Below the pieces are notes generated by a model. It saw only the letters and a list, made by a program, of their open reading frames with translations, did not search any database and was not told the DNA's origin. Positions 27,721-35,591 of a stretch of 35,756 nucleotides of DNA are shown here, piece by piece (the first letter of the stretch is position 1; every line of letters begins with the position of its first letter). The position numbers and the translations under genes are program-made. This stretch comes from Candidatus Omnitrophota bacterium. Its GTDB lineage: Bacteria; Omnitrophota; Gorgyraeia; Duberdicusellales; 4484-171. Where the stretch lies: contig JAHISK010000056.1 in NCBI GenBank assembly GCA_018818105.1, positions 1 through 35,756 on the forward strand. Direction: 5' to 3'.

Positions 27721-28917
27721 ATGGATAAAGTAAAAAAGATTTTAATCATATCTTCGGATAAATCTTTAAAAGACGTCTTGAATTTTTGCTTTGACGGGTG
27801 GGGGTATGAAGTGTTCTTATGTGATTCTCCCGTGCATGATATAACTCCTATCAAAAAAATTGCTCCTGATGTTATTGTCGCCGACGTTTACTCAGCCGAC
27901 CGAAATCAGCTTCATATATGTCAGCTACTCAAAGATGATTTTACTACATCGTTTATACCGGTGATTACGCTAATAAATAAAAGACAGTTACGTTCTCATT
28001 TGCTGAACCTTAAACAGGGGGTTGATGATTATTTAATAAAACCTCCCGATCCGCTTGATTTAAGGGTTAGAGTAGAGATGGCGATAAAAAGGTCTCAGTA
28101 TAGTTTTTATGCTACGCCGTTAACAGGGTTACCGGGAGCAAGGTTAATTGAAGATGTGGTTAATGAAAAAGTTAAAAAGAACATACCATTTGCTTTTGGG
28201 TACATTGATATCGATAGTTTTAAGTATTTTAACGATGTTTACGGGTATTTAAAAGGTGATCGCGTGATTATGCAGGCGGCTTATATTCTTTATAAGACCA
28301 TAAAAAAATTGAGTAATACGGATGATTTTATTGGGCACATTGGCGGCGATGATTTTGTGTTTGTGACTACGCCCCAGAAAGCGCAAGAAATATGCCAGAA
28401 ATTTATACTTATGTTTGATAGAATAATTCCCTTTCATTATAACAGTCAAGATAGAAAACAGGGTTTTATAATAGCTAGGGATAGGACGCATAAGTTAAAA
28501 AAACTTGATTTAATGAGTGTATCTGTAGCTGTTGTAATCAGGAATGACCCTACAGAGTTTAAAAATTTCATAGAAATAAATGAGCGTATTGTCGAGATTA
28601 AGCAGTACCTAAAAAATATAAGGGGTAGTAAATTTATGGCAGACCGCAGAAATGACGTAAAGCTTAAAGGTGTAGGTCCTCATATTTATAAAAAAGACGA
28701 AGAGTTTATAAACACGTATCGGCCGATAGGACAGCTTTTAGTTGATAGGAAGATTCTTTCTTCAGGACAGCTTGATGATATTTTGAAAGTGCATTGGCGC
28801 CGAGGCGTGATGCTGGGAGAGATATTAAAAGATCTTGGTTTTGTGAAGGAAGATCAGTTGGCTGAAGTATTAAATATTCAAAAAGGGTATTCAGATGATA
28901 AAGGTATTTTCGCGTAA
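27721..28917 (+). CDS. REC-GGDEF (GGDDF variant) protein with C-terminal MshEN-like module
   Basis: [14 protein letters not shown]...[47 protein letters not shown]-term [53 protein letters not shown]. Confidence 0.82.
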   Translation: MDKVKKILIISSDKSLKDVLNFCFDGWGYEVFLCDSPVHDITPIKKIAPDVIVADVYSADRNQLHICQLLKDDFTTSFIPVITLINKRQLRSHLLNLKQGVDDYLIKPPDPLDLRVRVEMAIKRSQYSFYATPLTGLPGARLIEDVVNEKVKKNIPFAFGYIDIDSFKYFNDVYGYLKGDRVIMQAAYILYKTIKKLSNTDDFIGHIGGDDFVFVTTPQKAQEICQKFILMFDRIIPFHYNSQDRKQGFIIARDRTHKLKKLDLMSVSVAVVIRNDPTEFKNFIEINERIVEIKQYLKNIRGSKFMADRRNDVKLKGVGPHIYKKDEEFINTYRPIGQLLVDRKILSSGQLDDILKVHWRRGVMLGEILKDLGFVKEDQLAEVLNIQKGYSDDKGIFA

Positions 28918-28961
28918 TAGTTAATTTACGGAAAAACGTTGATGTAGAAAGGAGCGTAGCA

Positions 28962-29513
28962 ATGAGAAAAAAATTTATATTAATAGTAAGTATACTGATA
29001 ATGTTAGGATGTGTCTGGCAAATGGGATTTTCTAAAGATAAAGATCAGATAGTGGTGTTAGAAACTAATCAAGGAGTAATAGAAATAAAGCTGAAACCGG
29101 AAATAGCGCCAAAAACATGTGAAAACTTTTTGGGGTTAATAAATAAAGAGTATTACAACGGGATTATATTTCATAGAGTAATAAAAAGCTTTATGGTTCA
29201 GGGCGGCGACCCTACAGGTACAGGTAGTGGGGGGGCTTCGCTTTGGGGGCAACCTTTTGAAGATGAAGTCGATAGTGCTATAACATTTGATAAACCGGGA
29301 ATTTTAGCTATGGCAAACGCCGGACCTAATACTAACGGTAGTCAGTTTTTTATTACAACTGTTCCAACTCCGTGGCTTAACGGTAAACACACTATTTTTG
29401 GTGAGGTTGTGGTAGGTTATGATGTTGTAACAAAGATTGAAAATGTGAAAACTGACCGTATGGCTAATAAACCAGTGATTGAACAGAAGATAATTAAGGC
29501 ATACGTTAAGTAG
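28962..29513 (+). CDS. Exported cyclophilin-type peptidyl-prolyl cis-trans isomerase
   Basis: Signal/lipobox-like [60 protein letters not shown]. Confidence 0.94.
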   Translation: MRKKFILIVSILIMLGCVWQMGFSKDKDQIVVLETNQGVIEIKLKPEIAPKTCENFLGLINKEYYNGIIFHRVIKSFMVQGGDPTGTGSGGASLWGQPFEDEVDSAITFDKPGILAMANAGPNTNGSQFFITTVPTPWLNGKHTIFGEVVVGYDVVTKIENVKTDRMANKPVIEQKIIKAYVK

Positions 29514-29552
29514 TATTTAGTGAAGAGAATATAGGGACTGGTATTTAGATTA
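29511..29552. repeat. Heptad repeat starting at the PPIase stop codon
   Basis: tagtatt|tagtgaa|gagaata|tagggac|tggtatt|tagatta. Confidence 0.75.
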
Positions 29553-29609
29553 GAGAGATATAAAAGACTGGGAAAATAATTAATAGTTATAACTATAATT
29601 GATATTTGT

Positions 29610-29707
29610 AGAGATTTATTGAAATTCATAGAAATTAATTGTTTGAAGATTAAAATACAATAAATTTCTATAAATTTCGCAAAGCGAATTTCTACTAATT
29701 TCTATAT
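29610..29707. repeat. Imperfect palindromic element related to 16938-17082
   Basis: agagatttattgaaattcatagaaatt / aataaatttctataaatttcgcaaagcgaatttct. Confidence 0.65.
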
Positions 29708-29711
29708 TTTT

Positions 29712-30074
29712 ATGTATATAAAAAAGTTCCAAGATTGTCAGCAATTTATCGCTGGAGATGATTCTATTCTTCGTGAGTATTTACATCCTGATAAAGAGGA
29801 TTTAAAAATTAATTATAGTTTAGCCCACGCCATTGTAAAGAGGGGGCAGGTAACAAAACCGCATAAACTAAAAACGAGTGAAGTTTATTATATTCTAGAA
29901 GGAAAGGGTCTCATGCATATTGATGGAGAGGCTTGGCAGGTTGGTCCGATGGATGTAGTTTATATTCCTCCTTTCGCTGTGCAGTATATTGAGAATATAG
30001 GAGACCGCGATTTAAAGTTTCTTTGTATTGTTGATCCCGCCTGGAAATTAGAGGATGAACAGATAATATTGTAG
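29712..30074 (+). CDS. Small single-domain cupin protein
   Basis: KRGQVTKPHKLKTSEVYYILEGKGLMHIDGE...VYIPPFAVQYIENIGDRDLKFLCIVDPAW. Confidence 0.86.
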   Translation: MYIKKFQDCQQFIAGDDSILREYLHPDKEDLKINYSLAHAIVKRGQVTKPHKLKTSEVYYILEGKGLMHIDGEAWQVGPMDVVYIPPFAVQYIENIGDRDLKFLCIVDPAWKLEDEQIIL

Positions 30075-30164
30075 GGGCGTCGCTTGCCTACGCCCGTAAT
30101 AATATACAATTATCAATAATCGGATACAGACATTGTTCCAGGCGCAGGCAAGCGGCGCCTCTAC
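30071..30164. repeat. GTAGGG-type REP/MITE-like element; supplies the cupin stop codon
   Basis: GTAGGGGCGTCGCTTGCCTACGCCCG / ccaggcgcaggcaagcggcgcctctac, near-identical arm to 19909-19934. Confidence 0.9.
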
Positions 30165-30191
30165 GATATTTCAATATTTATAACGTCAATA

Positions 30192-31946
30192 ATGTACGGT
30201 TGGACAGGCAAAATACTTCACATAAATCTTACCGAAAAAAAATACACGGTCGAAAATCCTTCCATAGATGTATACAAAAAATATATTGGTGGTAGAGGTT
30301 TAGCGGGGTACTATCTAGGAGATTTTATTAAAGAAGCATACGATGCTGCTGTTATGCCGCTATTATTTTTTACCGGCCCTTTAGTTGGCACTTCCTCGCC
30401 TACTTCAGGTAGAATGACTATAATGAGTAAGTCGCCGTTAACGGGAACAATTTGCGACAGTTCAGTTGGCGGCAGTTTAGGTGTACAGATAAAAAGGGCA
30501 GGCTTCGACGGTATTGTTATTACTGGAAGAGCAATGAGTCTTTGTGGGATACATATTTCTGATTCTCAAATAGAAATTGTTGACGCCCAATCGCTAAAGG
30601 GCAAAGAAGTTAGTTTCGCGATAAGTAGAGTTGGAGAGGAAGGTTCTGCGATTGCTGTAATCGGGCCGGCAGCGGAGAACGGGGTGTTGTTTTCCTGTAT
30701 AAGTGTTGACGGTCATTTTTTTTCAGGGCGCGGCGGATTAGGCTTAGGTTTCGCGTCAAAAAATTTAAAGTACGTTAAAGTTAAAGGTAGTACGAAAACG
30801 TTAGTCTATGATAAGAATGAGTTAGATTTAGCAAGAGAAGAAATTTTTCGTCTTACATCGGCATCACCGATTTTAATGGGGGAGTTCGGCATTTCAAATT
30901 ATGGGACGTCGGCGTTATACGACCTTATGCATACTCGTAGGATGATGCCGACAAATAATTTTAAATCTACCTATTTTGAGGCGGCTCCTACCATGAACGC
31001 CTGGCAGTACGCTTTAAAGTATAAACCTAAGAAAAAAGGATGTTTTGGCTGTCACATATTATGTAAAAAGGAAGGTAAAGATAACACAATAATTCCTGAA
31101 TTTGAAACAATGTCTCATTTTAGCGCTCTATTAAATAACACCGAGATAGCGGCGGTAGTTAAATCGAATAACATATGTAATGAAACGGGAATGGACACAA
31201 TTTCTGCTGCGGGGACGCTTTCCTGTTACGCGGAAATCAATGAAATTACTCTTTTGCCGAAACAAATTAGTAAGTTACTCCTAGATATAGCCTATAACCG
31301 CCAGCAAGGTAGGCAGTTAAAGGTTGGGTCGCGGCGCTATGCCGAAAGTAAAGGTGTGCCGGACGTTTCAATAACAGTAAAAGGGCAAGAACTTCCCGCT
31401 TACGATCCAAGGGGTGCTTATGGTATGGCGTTGGCTTATGCTACATCAACCAGGGGAGGGTGTCATTTACGCGCGTATCCTATATCTCATGAAATTTTAC
31501 GAAAACCCGTGGCGACAGACCGCTTTACCTTTAGTGGGAAAGCGCGAATCATAAAAATAAGCGAAGATTTAAACGCGATAGTTGATTCCTTAACTGCCTG
31601 TAAATTTTTGTTTTTCGCGGTAAGTTTAGAAGAGTACTCTCGCGCTTTTTACGGCGTAACAGGAATAAAAGTGAGCGCGCAGGATTTACTTAAAACGGGA
31701 GAACGAATTTTTTATAATGAACGTATTTTTAACGCTGCTTGTGGGTTTAGCAGTAAAGATGATGATTTGCCTCGGCGGTTTTTCGAAGAGTCAGGGAGCA
31801 GTGGCCAGAGTATAACGGTAAATCCTATTAACCGGCAGGAATTCTTAACTGCCCGATCAGCGTACTATAAAATTCGGGGGTTGGATGAGGATGGCATGCC
31901 GAGAGAGGATAAGTGTAGAGAGTTGGGGATAGTGAATAGTATATAG
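30192..31946 (+). CDS. Aldehyde:ferredoxin oxidoreductase family (tungsten pterin enzyme)
   Basis: MYGWTGKILHINLTEKKY, GGRGLAGYYLG, GPLVGTSSPTSGRMTIMSKSPLTGTICDSSVGG, CFGCHILCKK, PEFETMSHF, GGCHLRAYPISHEI, DSLTACKF. Confidence 0.94.
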   Translation: MYGWTGKILHINLTEKKYTVENPSIDVYKKYIGGRGLAGYYLGDFIKEAYDAAVMPLLFFTGPLVGTSSPTSGRMTIMSKSPLTGTICDSSVGGSLGVQIKRAGFDGIVITGRAMSLCGIHISDSQIEIVDAQSLKGKEVSFAISRVGEEGSAIAVIGPAAENGVLFSCISVDGHFFSGRGGLGLGFASKNLKYVKVKGSTKTLVYDKNELDLAREEIFRLTSASPILMGEFGISNYGTSALYDLMHTRRMMPTNNFKSTYFEAAPTMNAWQYALKYKPKKKGCFGCHILCKKEGKDNTIIPEFETMSHFSALLNNTEIAAVVKSNNICNETGMDTISAAGTLSCYAEINEITLLPKQISKLLLDIAYNRQQGRQLKVGSRRYAESKGVPDVSITVKGQELPAYDPRGAYGMALAYATSTRGGCHLRAYPISHEILRKPVATDRFTFSGKARIIKISEDLNAIVDSLTACKFLFFAVSLEEYSRAFYGVTGIKVSAQDLLKTGERIFYNERIFNAACGFSSKDDDLPRRFFEESGSSGQSITVNPINRQEFLTARSAYYKIRGLDEDGMPREDKCRELGIVNSI

Positions 31947-31971
31947 TATTTAGTGAAGAGGATATATATAA
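31930..31971. repeat. Heptad repeat covering the AOR C-terminal codons and stop
   Basis: tagtgaa|tagtata|tagtatt|tagtgaa|gaggata|tatataa. Confidence 0.75.
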
Positions 31972-31999
31972 TTTGGGAGATGTGTTGTCAAATTGAATA

Positions 32000-32147
32000 A
32001 AGAATCAAAAATAATTTTATTCGGGAGGCCCTGATCCCTTAAAAGCATGGTATCCTTCCCGAAGGGAAGGATTTTTAAGGGTGAAGCGCCAGTAAAAATC
32101 CGCGCAGGGGATTTTTATGTTCCCGAGAAAATTTGTTTTTGATTCTT
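32000..32147. repeat. Nested palindromic intergenic element, multi-stem
   Basis: aagaatcaaaaataattttattcggga / tcccgagaaaatttgtttttgattctt outer arms; cccttaaaa 32036-32044 / ttttaaggg 32073-32081; tccttcccgaagggaagga 32053-32071; taaaaatcc 32093-32101 / ggattttta 32109-32117. Confidence 0.87.
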
Positions 32148-32181
32148 GTTCTGTGTAATGTTAGTGAGATATAGTTAAAAT

Positions 32182-33363
32182 ATGAAACAATTATTAACGA
32201 AGTATAATGATAAATTAGTTAGCCAGGGGTTATGCGATACCGGCGTTCCGCTTATTTGCGGGTTAGATGATAAATTAATATGGAATCGTAATTCTCCGTT
32301 ATGCGGTGTTTTAGAAGAGGTTATCGCGGACTTAACTATAAATAGTCTTCTTTTCGCTAAGTCGGCAGAACCGTACTTTTCTATAATAAATTACTTTATA
32401 AAGGATAACATAGCAACGATTTACCCTCAAGATTGTGAGACTAGGACATTTTTACATGATATTCCGGTTACATCAGAGTTAGCTGTTCCTACAATTATCG
32501 AGGCGTTAAAAAGGAGAAAAAGCATAGTTATTAAAGATCAAGGTATTGTGACCTTTGGCATAGTAAGCGTGGAACAGGCGTTTATTGTGTATAGTTCAGT
32601 ATGTTTTGCCTTTTTTGTTAAGTTTTTTACGGATTACTTAGAAGATGTTCGTCAAAACAAAGTTAGCCGCCGGCAGGAGGAAATTTTTCGCGGCGCTGTT
32701 AAAATTTATGAATATTTTTTAGGGAAAGTTAATTTTGTCCCGTCATTTAGCGGACCGTTTCATGATAAAGAAGAAGTAATCAAAGCGATGGTAGAAGCGG
32801 CTAAGTTTACCGTTGACAGCAGGATGGTTGATTCTTTTTTTGGAAACATATCTTACCGTTTAGGTGATACAATATACATTAGTCAGACAGCCAGTTCATT
32901 AGATGAGTTAGCAGGATGTATTGATCCCTGTCCTATAGACGGATCTTCTTGCGCGGGAGTGACGGCATCGAGTGAGTACGTTGCTCACCGTGATATTCTT
33001 TTAGACACAGATGTTAAGGCGATTTTGCATGGGCACCCTAAGTTTTCTGTTATAATGTCAATGGTTTGTGATGATAGGGAGTGTGGTGCCAGAGGCGACT
33101 GTCATATAAAATGTCCTAAGAAACGGTTTATATCGGATATTGCCGTTGTTTCTGGAGAGGTGGGTACGGGATTTTACGGGCTTTGTAAAACATTGCCGCC
33201 GGCAGTTAAGGATAAGCGAGGAGCCATTGTTTACGGACACGGACTTTTTACTGTTGGTCAAAGTGATTTTAAAGACGCTTTTAGAAATTTAGTAGATATT
33301 GAACGGATGTGTTTTAAGATTTATTTAGATAGGGTTAAAAATGGAGGGAACTATGATACATAA
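32182..33363 (+). CDS. Class II aldolase/adducin-like protein, apparently two-domain
   Basis: C-terminal half GNISYR, HRDILLDTDVKAILHGHPKFS, IVYGHGLFTVGQSDFKDAFRNL; N-terminal half resembles a degenerate copy (VTSELAVPTIIEALKRRKSIVIKDQGIVTFGIVSVEQAFIV). Confidence 0.75.
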   Translation: MKQLLTKYNDKLVSQGLCDTGVPLICGLDDKLIWNRNSPLCGVLEEVIADLTINSLLFAKSAEPYFSIINYFIKDNIATIYPQDCETRTFLHDIPVTSELAVPTIIEALKRRKSIVIKDQGIVTFGIVSVEQAFIVYSSVCFAFFVKFFTDYLEDVRQNKVSRRQEEIFRGAVKIYEYFLGKVNFVPSFSGPFHDKEEVIKAMVEAAKFTVDSRMVDSFFGNISYRLGDTIYISQTASSLDELAGCIDPCPIDGSSCAGVTASSEYVAHRDILLDTDVKAILHGHPKFSVIMSMVCDDRECGARGDCHIKCPKKRFISDIAVVSGEVGTGFYGLCKTLPPAVKDKRGAIVYGHGLFTVGQSDFKDAFRNLVDIERMCFKIYLDRVKNGGNYDT

Positions 33364-33613
33364 GATAGCTTTAGTCGCGGCAATTGTGTTACCGTTATGG
33401 AACATTCCGCTTATTATGCGGATGGTAAAGAGGAAATCATCAAAAGACATAAGTCTTTACTGGGTGTTTGGCGTATGGGGATGTTTGCTTCTGATGTTTC
33501 CTTCAGGGATAGTGTCTGAGGATATTGTGTGGCGGGCGTTTAATATTAGCAATATTTTATTGTTTACCTGCGTTGTTATTTGTGCACTGGTATATTATCG
33601 GGGGGGAGAGTGA
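33353..33613 (+). CDS. PQ-loop / SemiSWEET-like small membrane protein
   Basis: PLWNIPLIMRMVKRKSSKDISLYWVFGVWGCLLLM; overlaps aldolase stop; start set at MIHKI after ggaggg. Confidence 0.68.
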   Translation: MIHKIALVAAIVLPLWNIPLIMRMVKRKSSKDISLYWVFGVWGCLLLMFPSGIVSEDIVWRAFNISNILLFTCVVICALVYYRGGE

Positions 33614-33750
33614 AAAATGTGGATATAGAAGAAAGATTTAGTTAAAAATTTAAAATGCTTCAGCCACATTAATTAAAGGCTGATCCGCCTTTGGCGGAAA
33701 TTGGTAAATGATAAATTTAAAATGATATTAGAAAGGAAAAGAGGAGAAAG

Positions 33751-34971
33751 ATGCGAGAGGTAAACAAAAAACCGGAGTTGGTGTCCGCGGCGGGAAATTG
33801 GTGTTCTCTTCATAGTGTGGTTGAATCTGGCGCTGATGGGGTGTATTTTGGCGTTAAAGATATTAACATGCGCCACTTAGCTACTAACTTTGATGTTTTA
33901 GAGATAAAAAAAGTAATGCGTTTTTTGCGTGAGCATAAACGAAAAGGGTATTTAGCGTTAAACGTTATTGTTTTTGATAAAGAACTAGAAAAAGTAAAGA
34001 ACATTTTAACCCAGGCAAAAAAAGCTGGCGTTGACGGTGTGATTCTTTGGGACGCGGCAGTTTTATCTTTAGCCAAAGAGTTAGGATTAAAAATACATCT
34101 TTCAACGCAGTCCAGCGTATCAAATTTTGAGGCTTTAAAGTTTTACGCGTCAATTGGTGTAAGCAGAATTGTTTTAGCAAGAGAATGTGGTCTGGACGAT
34201 ATAAAAAGTATCGTAAAAAAGATAAAGAAAGAAAAGATTAAATGTGAAATTGAAACCTTTGTTCATGGCGCGATGTGTGTAAGCATTTCGGGGAGATGTT
34301 TTTTATCGGAACTAACCTTTTCAAAATCCGCCAATAGAGGAAAGTGTCTTCAGCCTTGCCGCAGAGAATATCTTATAACGGATAATCGGGACGATTGTCA
34401 GTATGTTGTAGGTAAAGATTATCTATTAAGCCCAAAAGATTTGTGTGCGATAGATTTTGTTGATGAGTTGATAAAAGCGGGAATTAGCGCTTTTAAAATT
34501 GAAGGTAGAATTCGCTCGCCGGAGTATTTAAAAGTAGTAACCTCAAGTTACAGAAAAGCGATTGACGCCTATTTTGACGGTAAGTTAGACGGCAACTTAA
34601 AGCGGCAGCTAAAAGATGAAATTAAGAAAGTTTATAATAGAGGATTATCAGATGGTTTTTATTTTGGGCAGCCTAAAGACGCGATAAGCAGAGAGTTAGA
34701 GAATAAGTATGAAAAGGCTTTTGTGGGGGATATTGGAAAGGTTTATAAGAAAATTAAGGTAGCAGAGGTTTTGATAAAAGATGAGAGTTTAAAGGTAGGA
34801 GATGAAGTGTTAATTATAGGTCAACACGGCCCGGCCCAGTTTGCTAAAGTAGAGGAGATGCAAATACACCATCAATCAATAAAGAGAGCGGTGAAAGGAG
34901 ATAAAGTAGGCATAAAATTCCCTTTTGTTGTGAAACCTAAAGATAAGTTGTTTGTTTGGAGGAGAAGATAA
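33751..34971 (+). CDS. Peptidase U32 family protein
   Basis: PELVSAAGNWCSLHSVVESGADGVYFG, HLSTQSSVSNFEALKFYASIGVSRIVLARE, EIETFVHGAMCVSISGRCFLSE, NRGKCLQPCRREY, FKIEGRIRSPEY. Confidence 0.94.
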   Translation: MREVNKKPELVSAAGNWCSLHSVVESGADGVYFGVKDINMRHLATNFDVLEIKKVMRFLREHKRKGYLALNVIVFDKELEKVKNILTQAKKAGVDGVILWDAAVLSLAKELGLKIHLSTQSSVSNFEALKFYASIGVSRIVLARECGLDDIKSIVKKIKKEKIKCEIETFVHGAMCVSISGRCFLSELTFSKSANRGKCLQPCRREYLITDNRDDCQYVVGKDYLLSPKDLCAIDFVDELIKAGISAFKIEGRIRSPEYLKVVTSSYRKAIDAYFDGKLDGNLKRQLKDEIKKVYNRGLSDGFYFGQPKDAISRELENKYEKAFVGDIGKVYKKIKVAEVLIKDESLKVGDEVLIIGQHGPAQFAKVEEMQIHHQSIKRAVKGDKVGIKFPFVVKPKDKLFVWRRR

Positions 34972-35053
34972 TAATTTCTATTTAAAAGAATCGCGCTACT
35001 CCCCGGTATACAAAAATAAATAAAATAATAAAAATTAATAAATTATAAAATAT

Positions 35054-35080
35054 GTAGGGACAGGTCCTTGTGCCTGGCCG
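35054..35080. repeat. Half GTAGGG-type REP-like element
   Basis: GTAGGGACAGGTCCTTGTGCCTGGCCG. Confidence 0.7.
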
Positions 35081-35095
35081 ATTGTAAAATAGACA

Positions 35096-35195
35096 ATGTC
35101 AAAAAGAATAAACAGAAAATCAAATATTCGATTAAAAGAATATGATTATTCCCAATCAAATTATTATTTCATTACCGTGTGTTGTGAAAACAAAT
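35096..35195 (+). pseudogene. Truncated 5' remnant of an IS200-like / REP-associated tyrosine transposase (RAYT)
   Basis: Manual translation MSKRINRKSNIRLKEYDYSQSNYYFITVCCENKLN resembles RAYT N-terminus (RKSIRLKGYDYSQ.GYYFVTIC..N); frame then runs out of family similarity. Confidence 0.72.
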
Positions 35196-35213
35196 TGAAT
35201 AGGAGGGTTAATT

Positions 35214-35591
35214 ATAAAAGTATGTTTTCCTGTAGAATCTGATGAGGGGGTAGAAAGTCGAGTGTATTCGCATTTTGGGTCCGCTTCGGCGTTTATAATT
35301 TTTGATACACAAACAGGCGCGATCAATACGGTTAATAATCAGGATTTAGGGCATGCTCATGGCATGTGCAGCCCGTTGAAGGCTTTAGATGGGGAGTCTG
35401 TTGATGCCATAGTCGTTGGCGGTATTGGCGTCGGCGTTATTAATAAGTTGAATATGATGGGTATAAAAGTGTATCGTGCAAGCCTAGATACTGTTCAAAA
35501 GAATATTGAGTTATTGAATAGTGGGGCATTGTCTGAGATATCAGTAGATGATGCTTGTGGTCATCATGGCGGCGGCGGGTGCGGGCATTAA
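35214..35591 (+). CDS. NifX/NifB-type dinitrogenase cofactor-biosynthesis (MTH1175-like) protein, probable non-canonical or mutated start
   Basis: Frame upstream of the ORF-track GTG reads (I)KVCFPVESDEGVESRVYSHFGSASAFIIFD; GGIGVGVINKLNMMGIKVYRA; Gly/His/Cys tail; AGGAGG SD at 35201-35206. Confidence 0.78.
   Translation: MKVCFPVESDEGVESRVYSHFGSASAFIIFDTQTGAINTVNNQDLGHAHGMCSPLKALDGESVDAIVVGGIGVGVINKLNMMGIKVYRASLDTVQKNIELLNSGALSEISVDDACGHHGGGGCGH

Noticed and set aside
33684-33698. tccgcctttggcgga hairpin before the U32 gene
   Set aside because: Clear hairpin but no T-tract, so not called a terminator; too short to assign to a repeat family.
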